DNA of 64,000 nucleotides from Rhodovastum atsumiense. GTDB lineage: Bacteria > Pseudomonadota > Alphaproteobacteria > Acetobacterales > Acetobacteraceae. The notes below the pieces were generated by a model, which did no database searches, was not told where the DNA came from, and saw only the letters and a program-made list of their open reading frames with translations. Below, piece after piece: positions 8,661 through 16,450 of this stretch. The translations under genes and the position numbers were made by a program. The stretch is from positions 115,001 to 179,000 of the forward strand of contig NZ_OW485601.1 of the NCBI RefSeq assembly GCF_937425535.1, in the 5' to 3' direction. The first letter of the stretch is position 1, and each line of letters begins with the position of its first letter.

Positions 8661-10934
8661 ATGGACATCCCCGCTTCTGCCCTGACCAGGGTCGCAGACA
8701 GTCTCGCCCCGATCTCACGGCAGATCTGGGATGCCAAGTACCGGCTCAAGACACCCGATGGCACGCCCCTCGACGCCACTGTCGAGGATTCCTGGCGGCG
8801 CGTGGCACATGCCCTGGCCGCGGCGGAGCAAGAGCCGCAGCTCTGGGAAGAGCGCTTCCACGGGGCGCTGACCGATTTCCGCTTCCTCCCCGCCGGGCGG
8901 ATCCTCTCCGGGGCCGGCAGCGACCGGCGCGTGACGCTGTTCAACTGCTTCGTGATGGGCAGCATCGAGGACGACCTCGCCAGCATCTTCACCCATCTGC
9001 GCGAAGCCGCGCTGACCATGCAGCAGGGGGGCGGCATCGGCTACGATTTCTCGACCCTGCGCCCGCGCGGCGCGCCGGTCCGGGGCGTGGGCGCGGATGC
9101 CTCCGGTCCGCTCAGTTTCATGGATGTCTGGGACGCGATGTGCCGGACCATCATGTCCGCCGGGGCCCGGCGCGGCGCGATGATGGCGACGCTGCGCTGC
9201 GACCACCCCGACATCGAGGCCTTCATCGCCGCCAAGCGCGAACCGGGGCGGTTGCGCAACTTCAATCTCTCGGTGCTGGTCACCGACGCCTTCATGGCGG
9301 CAGTGGACCGCGACGCGGACTGGCCGCTGGTCTTCGGCGGCACCACCTACCGCACCGTCCGGGCGCGCGAGCTCTGGGACGCCATCGCCCGCGCGACCTA
9401 TGACTACGCCGAGCCGGGCGTGATCTTCATCGACCGCATCAACGCCCGCAACAACCTGGCCTATTGCGAGACCATCCAGGCTACCAATCCGTGTGGCGAG
9501 CAGCCGCTGCCGCCCTATGGCGCCTGCCTGCTTGGCTCGATCAACCTCGCCCGGCTGGTGCGCAGCCCCTTCACCCCGGACGCGCGGATCGACGGCGACG
9601 AACTGGCCGACCTGGTCGGCACGGCCGTGCGCATGCTCGACAACACCATCGACGTCTCCGGTTTCCCGCTGGAGGAGCAGCGCCAGGAAGCCCTGGTCAA
9701 GCGCCGGATCGGGCTTGGCATCACCGGCCTGGCCAACGCGCTGATGATGGTGGGGCTGCGCTACGGCTCGCCGGAAGCCGCGGCACAGGCCGGGCACTGG
9801 GCCGAGGCGATCAGCCACGCCGCCTACCGTGCCTCCTGCCGCCTGGCCGCCGAGAAGGGGCCGTTCCCCCTGTTCGACCGCGACGCCTATCTCGCCGGCG
9901 AAACCATCCAGGCCCTGCCGGCCGATATCCGCGAGCGGATCGCCGAGGCGGGGATCCGCAACGCCCTGCTCACCTCGATCGCGCCGACCGGCACGATTTC
10001 CCTGCTTGCCGACAATGTCTCCAGCGGCATCGAGCCGGTGTTCGCGCACAGCTATGTGCGCCGCGTGCGCGAAAAGGACGGCAGCACCCGCGAGGAGGAA
10101 GTGTCGGACTTCGCCGTCCGCCGCTACCGCCACGCCTTCGGCGCCAAGGCCGCGCTGCCGGCACATTTCGTCACCGCCCAGGATCTGGCGCCGTCCGAGC
10201 ATGTCCGCATGCAGGCCGCGGTGCAGCGCCACGTGGACAGCGCCATCTCCAAGACCGTGAACGTGCCGAAGGACATCAGCTTCGAGGACTTCAAGGAAGT
10301 CTATCGGGATGCCTACCGGTCCGGCTGCAAGGGCTGCACCACCTACCGGCCGAACGAGGTGACCGGATCGGTTCTGGAAGTGAAGCCGGCGGAACCCTCT
10401 CCTGCCCCCGCCGTGAGCGATTCCACCGCCGACCTGCTGGTGCGCGCCGACAAGCTGAGCGGCGCCACCTACAAGCTGCGCTGGCCGGACACCGATCACG
10501 CCTTCTACGTGACCGTGAACGACATCGAGCACGAAGGTATCCGTCGTCCGCTGGAAGTCTTCATCAATTCCAAGGCGCTGGAGCACTACGCCTGGGTGGT
10601 GGCGCTGACGCGGATGATCAGCGCGGTGTTCCGCCGCGGCGGAGAAGTGTCCTTCGTCGCCGAGGAACTCAAGCAGGTCTTCGACCCCCGCGGCGGGCAA
10701 TGGGCCAATGGCCGCTATGTGCCCTCGCTGGTGGCCGCGATCGGTGACATCCTTGAACGTCACATGGTCGATATCGGCTTCCTGACGCCGACCGGCCCGG
10801 GACGCGCCGCCGCGGCGGCACCGGTGGCCGGCGCCGCCCCGGGAACGTTCTGCCCGAAATGCAGCCAGCCGGGACTGATCAAGGAAGAAGGCTGCCTGAG
10901 CTGCCTGCATTGCGGCTGGTCGAAATGCGGCTGA
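8661..10934 (+). CDS. nrdJ: Adenosylcobalamin-dependent (class II) ribonucleotide reductase
   Basis: This 757-aa enzyme reduces ribonucleotides to deoxyribonucleotides using adenosylcobalamin, so it works with or without oxygen. The ATG at 8661 is chosen because AGGAGA lies about 7 bases upstream and the longer frame to 8478 gives an arginine/proline-rich leader. Motifs include FNCFVMGS (substrate-reducing Cys), QGGGIGYDFS, MSAGARRGAM, NPCGEQPLPPYGAC (Cys278 is the radical Cys with its Glu partner), and LTSIAPTGTISLLADNVSSG. CKGCTTYRPNE is near 560. The C-terminus CPKCSQPG...CLSCLHCGWSKCG is a zinc-ribbon or redox-active Cys module that in this family regenerates the active-site disulfide. 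The gene stands alone; no nrdR or thioredoxin neighbour is present. Confidence 0.96.
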   Translation: MDIPASALTRVADSLAPISRQIWDAKYRLKTPDGTPLDATVEDSWRRVAHALAAAEQEPQLWEERFHGALTDFRFLPAGRILSGAGSDRRVTLFNCFVMGSIEDDLASIFTHLREAALTMQQGGGIGYDFSTLRPRGAPVRGVGADASGPLSFMDVWDAMCRTIMSAGARRGAMMATLRCDHPDIEAFIAAKREPGRLRNFNLSVLVTDAFMAAVDRDADWPLVFGGTTYRTVRARELWDAIARATYDYAEPGVIFIDRINARNNLAYCETIQATNPCGEQPLPPYGACLLGSINLARLVRSPFTPDARIDGDELADLVGTAVRMLDNTIDVSGFPLEEQRQEALVKRRIGLGITGLANALMMVGLRYGSPEAAAQAGHWAEAISHAAYRASCRLAAEKGPFPLFDRDAYLAGETIQALPADIRERIAEAGIRNALLTSIAPTGTISLLADNVSSGIEPVFAHSYVRRVREKDGSTREEEVSDFAVRRYRHAFGAKAALPAHFVTAQDLAPSEHVRMQAAVQRHVDSAISKTVNVPKDISFEDFKEVYRDAYRSGCKGCTTYRPNEVTGSVLEVKPAEPSPAPAVSDSTADLLVRADKLSGATYKLRWPDTDHAFYVTVNDIEHEGIRRPLEVFINSKALEHYAWVVALTRMISAVFRRGGEVSFVAEELKQVFDPRGGQWANGRYVPSLVAAIGDILERHMVDIGFLTPTGPGRAAAAAPVAGAAPGTFCPKCSQPGLIKEEGCLSCLHCGWSKCG

Positions 10935-11033
10935 CCCCGCCCCGCTGACGCGCAGCATACCATTCAGCGCTTCGTTGACGCGGAATCGGGCGAGCAAGCC
11001 GTCATGGTCGTCGGGCGTTTTTGGCAACTCATA

Positions 11034-11054
11034 CCAGCCGCCCAAAGTGTTGAC
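11034..11054 (+). repeat. Left terminal inverted repeat of the IS630 element
   Basis: The repeat begins CCAGCCGCCC and ends TTGAC. It matches the right end read on the opposite strand at 17 of 21 positions. The TA before it is the target-site duplication. Confidence 0.8.
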
Positions 11055-11124
11055 TCTTATGTGAGTTTCGGACTGGCGCTGGTTCGGTTCACTCTGGTTG
11101 TCGGGTCAAATGACGGGAGGGGAC

Positions 11125-12194
11125 ATGGGCCGGGCGGTGACGATCACGCGGCGGGAGTTTGATGCGGCTGACCTGCGGCGCGAGGCATCGCGCACGCGGG
11201 ATGGGCGTGTGTCGTGTCGCTTGCTGGCCCTTGCGATGGTTCTGGAAGGCGCTTCGCGGGCCGAGGCGGCGGCGGCCGGCGGGATGGACCGGCAGACGCT
11301 GCGGGATTGGGTACACCGCTATAATGCGGAGGGGATTGCCGGACTGGCAGACCAACCGCGCGAAGGCCGGCCACCTGTGCTGACGGCCGAACAGATGCAG
11401 GAGCTGAAAGCGTTGGTGGTGGCGGGTCCAGACCCGGAGCGCGACGGCGTAGTTCGTTGGCGCTGCGTTGACCTCCGCCAGCAGATCGCCACGCGCTACG
11501 ACGTGGACATCCATGAGCGTACGGTCAGCAAGTTGTTGCATCGGCTGGATCTGGTGCCCCTGAAGCCACGGCCTTGCCATCCCAAGAAGGATGCTGATGC
11601 CCAGGAGGCTTTCAAAAAAACTTTGCCGACCTGGTAACCGCGGCGCTGCCACCGGGTGCTACCGACAAGCCGATCGAGATCTGGTTTCAGGATGAAGCCA
11701 GGGTCGGACAGCAAGGTACGCTGACCTACGTTTGGGCGCCGCGTGGTTCGCGTCCGGGGGCGGTACGCGATAATCGTCATGATTCTGCCTACCTGTTCGG
11801 TGCCATCTGCCCCGAACGGGCTGTTGGTGCCGCGATCATCATGCCGGCGGTCAACAGCGAAGCCATGGCCGAGCATCTGATCGAGATCAGCCGGCAGGTG
11901 GCACCCGGCGCGCACGCTGTGTTGGTCTGTGACGGGGCCGGATGGCACCAGCCCAGCCAACGCCTGCCTGTGCCCGACAACATCAGCCTGCTGCGCCTGC
12001 CAGCCTACGCGCCGGAATTGAACCCGATGGAGAACGTCTGGGAATATCTGCGGGCCAACAAGCTCAGTCTGCGCGTATGGAACAGCTACAACGCCATCCT
12101 GGTCGCTTGCCTGGATGCCTGGAACTTTCTGATGGCTACCCCAGACACCATCAAGTCCATCACTCAGCGTGCCTGGGCATCGGTCAAAATTTAG
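11125..12194 (+). CDS. IS630-family transposase, two frames joined by -1 frameshift
   Basis: The first frame (stop at 11637) encodes the helix-turn-helix part (ASRAEAAAAGGMDRQTLRDWVHRYNAEGIAGL) and the linker to VSKLLHRLDLVPLKPRP. The second frame, read from about 11619, encodes the catalytic DDE domain: WFQDEARVGQQG (first Asp), LVCDGAGWH (second Asp) and LNPMENVWEYLR (Glu). The frames meet at ttcAAAAAAAc (A7 at 11614-11620), where a -1 slip restores one continuous protein of about 356 aa. Such A-run slippage is known in IS630 elements, so this is probably programmed rather than a mutation. The start at 11125 follows a GGGAGGGG ribosome binding site. The stop codon lies inside the right terminal repeat. 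Confidence 0.85.
11614..11620 (+). other. A7 slippery site for transposase frameshift
   Basis: Seven consecutive A residues follow TTC in the first frame. A one-base backward slip moves ribosomes from frame A, which stops 17 bases later, to the DDE frame. It is the only place where the two frames can be joined without leaving a gap. Confidence 0.7.
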
Positions 12195-12203
12195 GGCGGT
12201 TGG
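12183..12203 (-). repeat. Right terminal inverted repeat of the IS630 element
   Basis: Read on the minus strand it begins CCAACCGCCC and ends TTGAC, pairing with the left end at 17 of 21 positions. The TAG stop codon of the transposase falls inside it. Confidence 0.8.
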
Positions 12204-12204
12204 T

Positions 12205-12235
12205 ATCACTGATCGCGCGTCAGCTCGTCAGTGAT
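12205..12235. repeat. Inverted repeat at the IS right junction
   Basis: Arms ATCACTGA (12205-12212) and TCAGTGAT (12228-12235) are perfect complements around a 15-base centre. The left arm starts inside the TA target duplication, so the IS landed at the edge of this palindrome. Its own function is unknown. Confidence 0.5.
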
Positions 12236-12259
12236 CGGCTGATTTCCCAGATCCTGCGC

Positions 12260-12295
12260 GCGGTTGCTCTGAGTGACAGGACTCAGGGCAACCGC
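12260..12295. terminator. Strong 15-bp hairpin, candidate terminator
   Basis: Arms GCGGTTGCTCTGAGT and ACTCAGGGCAACCGC pair over 15 positions with one U-G wobble around the loop GACAGG. On the minus strand it begins 15 bases after the peptide gene stop. On the plus strand it is followed by TTTGCTCTTT. Neither side has a clean U tract, so this may be a two-way terminator or a REP-like hairpin. Confidence 0.5.
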
Positions 12296-12310
12296 TTTGC
12301 TCTTTAGTCG

Positions 12311-12469
12311 CTAGTCGTTGTACCTGCCGTGTTGATGCGGATCGTGAATATGGCGGCGATGGGATCGAGGATCTTTCCGCGGCGGCGGCGGGACGTCGCA
12401 ACTGCCGCCACAGACCATGTCAACTTCGGCGTCTGTCAGCTCGATCAGCTTGGAATTTTCGTTATCCAT
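12311..12469 (-). CDS. Small double-glycine-leader peptide with His/Pro/Arg-rich core (52 aa)
   Basis: The 52-aa frame starts at the ATG at 12469, with AAGGA 8 bases upstream; a longer frame to 12685 lacks any support. The N-terminal 22 residues end in LTDAEVDMVCGG. This matches the leader type cut after Gly-Gly by C39-peptidase ABC exporters of bacteriocins and related peptides (family knowledge). The remaining 30 residues start SCDVPPPPRKDP and contain six His plus several Arg, Pro and Asp, with HIHDPHQH near the end. That composition suggests metal binding or a basic antimicrobial or signal peptide, but this is inference. No maturation enzyme or exporter lies nearby, so it may be an orphan. 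A hairpin follows its stop and an IS630 element lies 108 bases away. Confidence 0.6.
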   Translation of the reverse strand: MDNENSKLIELTDAEVDMVCGGSCDVPPPPRKDPRSHRRHIHDPHQHGRYND

Positions 12470-12551
12470 TGGCCATGTCCTTAATACAAGTGAGAAGAAA
12501 GTCAGTTTTACCGGCCACAAACCATAAAGTTTACTTAGCCGGCTCGAGCTA

Positions 12552-12570
12552 TGTGGGAATTTTTCCCACA
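12552..12570. promoter_or_regulatory. Palindrome TGTGGGAATTTTTCCCACA, candidate operator
   Basis: A perfect 8-base inverted repeat around TTT lies 83 bases upstream of the peptide start. Its size and symmetry fit a dimeric repressor site. No regulator gene is adjacent. Confidence 0.4.
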
Positions 12571-12733
12571 AACCCGGCGCAAAACTACTCCCCAGTTTCG
12601 ATGCGCGTCCATTGAGCCAAAAGGTACCATTCCCCTGGTACCGGTATGCCGCCTGCCTGGCCCAACACAACCGCGCGTGGCCCATATGTTCTCCGCGCAG
12701 GCGAACATTGGGCCATCACCAAACGGGCGTTTT

Positions 12734-12759
12734 CCGGCTCCGGATCTTCCCGGAGCCGG
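12734..12759. terminator. 10-bp GC hairpin behind nadE, possible terminator
   Basis: Arms CCGGCTCCGG and CCGGAGCCGG form a perfect stem with a 6-base loop, 58 bases downstream of the nadE stop on the minus strand. A run of four T precedes it on the plus strand, so the minus-strand transcript ends the stem with A rather than U. It is therefore a weak intrinsic terminator candidate. Confidence 0.35.
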
Positions 12760-12816
12760 GAATGAACACCGTGTGTGGCAGCGCTCCTTATTGGAATCCG
12801 ATGGTCAAACAGGCTC

Positions 12817-14874
12817 TCAGGCCGGTGGAACGTTGCGCTCCAGTTCCTCCAGCCAGACCGCGGCATTGCCGTCGGAGGGCGCCCGCCAGTCGCCGCGCGG
12901 CGACAGCGCGCCGCCGGCCGAAACCTTCGGCCCGTTCGGCATGGCCGAGCGCTTGAACTGGCTGAAGGCGAAGAAGCGGCGCAGGAACAGTTCCAGCCAG
13001 TGACGGATCTCGGCGAGGGTGAATTCCCGCCGCCGGTCCGGCGGAAAATGCGGCGGCCAGGTGCCGCGCGCCGCGTCCGCCCAGGCATGCCAGGCCAGGA
13101 AGGCGACCTTGGACGGGCGGAACCCGTGGCGCAACGTGTAATAGAGATGGAAATCCTGCAGTGCGTAGGGGCCGATATAGGATTCCGTGCTCTGCGGCGC
13201 GGCACCTTCCTCGGCCGGCACCAGCTCGGGTGAGATCTCGGTATTCAGGATCGCCTGCAACGTCTCGCCAACCTCCGCGGCGAACTGCCCGGATTCGACC
13301 ACCCAGCGGATGAGGTGCTGGATCAGCGTCTTCGGCACGCCGCCATTGACGTTGTAGTGCGACATCTGGTCGCCGACGCCATAGGTGCACCAGCCGAGCG
13401 CCAGTTCGGAGAGATCGCCGGTGCCGAGAACGATGGCGCCGTTCTGATTGGCGAGGCGGAACAGGTAGTCGGTGCGCAGCCCCGCCTGCACGTTTTCGAA
13501 GGTAATGTCATAGACCGGCTCGCCGCCGGCGAAGGGATGACCGATATCGGCCAGCATCTGTCGCGCCGCGGGGCGGATGTCGAGCTCCTGCGCGGTGGTG
13601 CCGAGGCTGCGCATCAGCCGCCAGGCATTGGCCTTGGTGGCCGTGCCGGTGGCGAAGCCGGGCATGGTGAAAGTCAGGATATTGGTCCGGGGCAGGCCGA
13701 GCCGGTCCATCGCCCGGGCCGCGACGATCAGCGCATGCGTGGAATCGAGGCCGCCGGAGATGCCCAGGACCACGCGTTGCAGGCCGGTGGCGCGCAGCCG
13801 CTGCACCAGCCCGGCGACCTGAATGTTGTAGGCCTCGTAACAATCCTGCGCGAGCCGCCCCGGATCAGCCGGCACGAAGGGAAAACGTTCCAGCGGCCGT
13901 TGCAGACCGAGATCGAGGTCGGGCGGGTCGAGGCGGAAGGAAACGGTGCGGAACGCATCGGTGACGGCGGCATGGCTGCGGCGGTTGTCGTCGAAGGTGC
14001 CCATCCGCATGCGCTCCTGGCGCAGCAGATCGAGATCGATGTCGGCAACCAGCACCTGCCCGTCCGGCAGGAAGCGCTCGGCCTCGGCGAGGCGCACACC
14101 GTTCTCGAAGATCATCGCCTGGCCGTCCCAGGCCACGTCGGTGGTGCTCTCGCCGGTGCCGGCCGCGGCATAGAGATAGGCGGCGAGGCAGCGCGCCGAG
14201 GCGGATTGCGCCAGCAGGCGCCGGCTGTCGGCGCGGCCGATGGTGATCGGGCTGCCGGAGAGATTGGCGAGCACGCTCGCCCCGGCCAGCGCCGCCATGG
14301 CGCTCGGCGGCACCGGGACCCAGAAATCCTCGCAGATCTCGACATGCAGCACGAAGCCCGGCACGTCCCCGGCGGCGAAGAGCAGGTCGTTGCCGATCGG
14401 GGCGCGCTGGCCGGCGAGCAGGATCTCGCCACGCAGCATGTCTCCGGCCGCGACCTGGCGGCGTTCGTAGAACTCGCGATAGGTCGGCAGGTAGGATTTC
14501 GGCACGACGCCCAGCAGCCGGCCCCGGTGGATGACCAGGGCGGTGTTGTAGACGCGCCCGGCATGGCGCAGCGGCGCGCCGATGACGAGCACCGGGGTCA
14601 GGTCGGCGGATTGCGCCAGCACGGTCGCGATCGCCTGCTCAACCGCATCGAGCACGGCGTCCTGCAGCAGCAGATCCTCGATCGAGTAGCCCGATAAGGT
14701 GAGTTCGGGAAAGATCGCCAGCGCCACGCCCTGCCGGTCGCAGTCGCGCGCCATCGCCAGCACGGCCTCGGCGTTCCGCGCGGGAACGGCCAGGGACGTG
14801 GCGATGGTGCAGGCGGCGACCCGGGCGAAGCCGTGGGCGTAGAGCGAACGGAAGGTCTTGGGGGAAGCAGACAT
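12817..14874 (-). CDS. nadE: NAD+ synthase, glutamine-hydrolysing
   Basis: This 685-aa enzyme makes NAD+ from deamido-NAD+, ATP and glutamine in the last step of NAD synthesis. The N-terminal nitrilase-fold glutaminase (about 1-290) has [14 protein letters not shown] (Glu), [17 protein letters not shown] (Lys) and [11 protein letters not shown] (Cys181), the Glu-Lys-Cys triad. The C-terminal synthetase has the ATP pyrophosphatase P-loop [20 protein letters not shown], and [20 protein letters not shown] and [17 protein letters not shown] further on. The length matches the long glutamine-dependent form. The start MSASPKTF at 14874 is chosen over the 14988 frame, whose first 38 residues look non-coding. 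The ammonia source is built in, so no separate glutaminase is needed. Confidence 0.96.
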   Translation of the reverse strand: MSASPKTFRSLYAHGFARVAACTIATSLAVPARNAEAVLAMARDCDRQGVALAIFPELTLSGYSIEDLLLQDAVLDAVEQAIATVLAQSADLTPVLVIGAPLRHAGRVYNTALVIHRGRLLGVVPKSYLPTYREFYERRQVAAGDMLRGEILLAGQRAPIGNDLLFAAGDVPGFVLHVEICEDFWVPVPPSAMAALAGASVLANLSGSPITIGRADSRRLLAQSASARCLAAYLYAAAGTGESTTDVAWDGQAMIFENGVRLAEAERFLPDGQVLVADIDLDLLRQERMRMGTFDDNRRSHAAVTDAFRTVSFRLDPPDLDLGLQRPLERFPFVPADPGRLAQDCYEAYNIQVAGLVQRLRATGLQRVVLGISGGLDSTHALIVAARAMDRLGLPRTNILTFTMPGFATGTATKANAWRLMRSLGTTAQELDIRPAARQMLADIGHPFAGGEPVYDITFENVQAGLRTDYLFRLANQNGAIVLGTGDLSELALGWCTYGVGDQMSHYNVNGGVPKTLIQHLIRWVVESGQFAAEVGETLQAILNTEISPELVPAEEGAAPQSTESYIGPYALQDFHLYYTLRHGFRPSKVAFLAWHAWADAARGTWPPHFPPDRRREFTLAEIRHWLELFLRRFFAFSQFKRSAMPNGPKVSAGGALSPRGDWRAPSDGNAAVWLEELERNVPPA

Positions 14875-15123
14875 GGGACCGCCCTGGAACGACAGATGAC
14901 GATGGCAGCCGAAGGGGCCGCATGTTCGCACAGGACATTGCCGGGGGGCAACGCAGTCCCACCCCCGCGCCATTGGCGCTGACGGCACCAGGCAGTAAAC
15001 GCAATGGTGAACCGCGCATGGCAGGCGCCCGGTTTCCTGCCGTGCCGAACCGCGCCGCGCTCACCCATCGTGGGGTATTGCCGTATTCCTGTCGCGGCAA
15101 CGCCAACCGGGAAGCGCCCTCGC

Positions 15124-16437
15124 ATGCAGAAGCTGACCACCTATATCGTCCTGGCCATGCTGCTCGGCATCGGCGTTGGTTATGCCTGCCACGAATTATG
15201 GCCCGATCCGCGGGCCGCGCAGGCGATCGCCGGCTACATCTCCCTGTTCACCGACATCTTCCTGCGCCTGATCAAGATGATCATCGCGCCGCTGGTGTTC
15301 TCGACCCTGGTGGTCGGCGTCGCCCATATGGGCGACATCAGGGCGGTCGGGCGGATCGGCGGCAAGGCGATGCTGTGGTTCGTCTCGGCCTCGCTGGTTT
15401 CGTTGCTGCTCGGCCTGGTCCTGGTGAACCTGCTGCAGCCCGGCCAGCACCTGAACCTGCCGCTGCCCGATGCCAGCGCCACCACCACCATCCGCGCCTC
15501 CGCGCTCTCGCTCAAGGATTTCGTCGCGCATCTCGTGCCCGTCTCGATCTTCGACGCGATGGCACGCAACGAGATCCTGCAGATCGTGGTGTTCTCGCTG
15601 ATGTTCGGTACCGCCGCCGCCGCGCTGGGCGAACGCGCCCGCACGGTCGTGCAATGGACCGAGGAGCTGTCGCACATCATCCTGCGCGTCACCGGCTACA
15701 TCATGCAGCTCGCCCCGCTCGCCGTGTTCGCCTCCATGGCGGCGATCATCACGACGCAGGGCCTGGGCGTGCTGGTGACCTACGGCAAGTTCGTGGTCGA
15801 GTTCTACCTCGGCCTCGCTTTGCTCTGGAGCCTGCTGACCGGGATCGGCTTCCTGTTCTTCGGCCGGCGCGTGATCGAGCTGGTCTCGCTGCTGCGCCAG
15901 CCCTTCCTGCTCGCCTTCAGCACCGCCAGCAGCGAGGCCGCCTATCCGCGGCTGATGGAACAGCTCGCCCGGTTCGGCGTCAGCCCCAAGGTGATCTCCT
16001 TCGTGCTGCCGCTGGGCTATTCCTTCAACCTCGACGGCTCGATGATGTACTGCACCTTCGCGGTGGTGTTCATCGCCCAGGCCTACAACATCGACCTCAG
16101 CCTCGGCCAGCAGGCCACCATGCTGCTGTTGCTGATGCTGACCAGCAAGGGCATGGCCGGCGTGCCCCGCGCCTCGCTGGTGGTGATCGCGGCGACGCTC
16201 GCCACCTTCAACATCCCCGAGGCCGGCCTGCTGCTGATCATCGGCGTCGACCAGTTCCTCGACATGGGCCGTTCCGCCACCAACGTCATCGGCAACTCGC
16301 TCGCCGCCGCCGTGGTCGGCAAGTGGGAAGGCGACCGCACCGCCGAACCCGGGGGGGCGATCCTGCCCGAACCGGCTGCGGGACTCTTCGACAAGGCGGA
16401 AACCGAGGAACCGGCCCCGACGCCGCGTTCGAGCTGA
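15124..16437 (+). CDS. Dicarboxylate/amino acid:cation symporter (DAACS family)
   Basis: This 437-aa inner-membrane transporter belongs to the glutamate/C4-dicarboxylate family. The start MQKLTTYIV at 15124 gives a normal N-terminal helix; the longer frame to 15004 adds a non-hydrophobic leader. Family landmarks are AFSTASSEAAYPRLM (hairpin HP1 serine-rich motif), GYSFNLDGSMMYCT (NLDG, cation site in TM7), SKGMAGVPRASLVVIAATL (HP2) and VDQFLDMGRSATNVIGNS (TM8 substrate-contacting Asp/Arg/Asn). The Arg in DMGRSATN is typical of carriers of acidic substrates. Whether it moves glutamate, aspartate, succinate or malate cannot be read here. It stands alone, divergent from nadE. Confidence 0.92.
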   Translation: MQKLTTYIVLAMLLGIGVGYACHELWPDPRAAQAIAGYISLFTDIFLRLIKMIIAPLVFSTLVVGVAHMGDIRAVGRIGGKAMLWFVSASLVSLLLGLVLVNLLQPGQHLNLPLPDASATTTIRASALSLKDFVAHLVPVSIFDAMARNEILQIVVFSLMFGTAAAALGERARTVVQWTEELSHIILRVTGYIMQLAPLAVFASMAAIITTQGLGVLVTYGKFVVEFYLGLALLWSLLTGIGFLFFGRRVIELVSLLRQPFLLAFSTASSEAAYPRLMEQLARFGVSPKVISFVLPLGYSFNLDGSMMYCTFAVVFIAQAYNIDLSLGQQATMLLLLMLTSKGMAGVPRASLVVIAATLATFNIPEAGLLLIIGVDQFLDMGRSATNVIGNSLAAAVVGKWEGDRTAEPGGAILPEPAAGLFDKAETEEPAPTPRSS

Positions 16438-16450
16438 GCCGCGCGCACGC

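Larger units (their letters stand above)
11034..12203 (+). mobile_element. IS630-family insertion sequence, apparently complete (1170 bp)
   Basis: The element is bounded by imperfect 21-base terminal inverted repeats and flanked on both sides by TA (11032-11033 and 12204-12205), the target duplication expected for IS630/Tc1-like elements. It carries one transposase in two overlapping frames joined at a run of seven A residues. All three DDE residues are present. It lies between nrdJ and the small GG-leader peptide gene, and its right end abuts a palindrome in the host DNA. Confidence 0.88.
12470..12816. promoter_or_regulatory. Promoter region of the small peptide gene, rich in inverted repeats
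   Basis: This 347-base gap lies between the end of nadE and the start of the peptide gene, both on the minus strand. It is AT-richer than its flanks near 12480-12610. It holds three perfect symmetric elements: TGTGGGAA-TTT-TTCCCACA, two GGTACC hexamers 8 bases apart (12623-12642), and a 10-bp GC hairpin. I found no ORF with a good ribosome binding site. Confidence 0.5.

Noticed and set aside
8715-11045. 776-aa minus-strand open frame opposite nrdJ
   Set aside because: Shadow of nrdJ. Its first ~35 residues, which come from the IS end and flank (ELPKTPDDHDGLLARFRVNEAL), briefly looked like a transposase remnant, but I could not assign them to a family.
11098-12194. IS630 transposase as a pseudogene
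   Set aside because: The frame break sits exactly at an A7 run with both frames otherwise intact and all DDE residues present, which fits programmed slippage better than decay.
12470-12685. Extended N-terminus of the GG-leader peptide (frame open to 12685)
   Set aside because: The extra 72 residues have no ribosome binding site and cross the palindromes; the inner ATG has AAGGA at good spacing and starts a typical leader.
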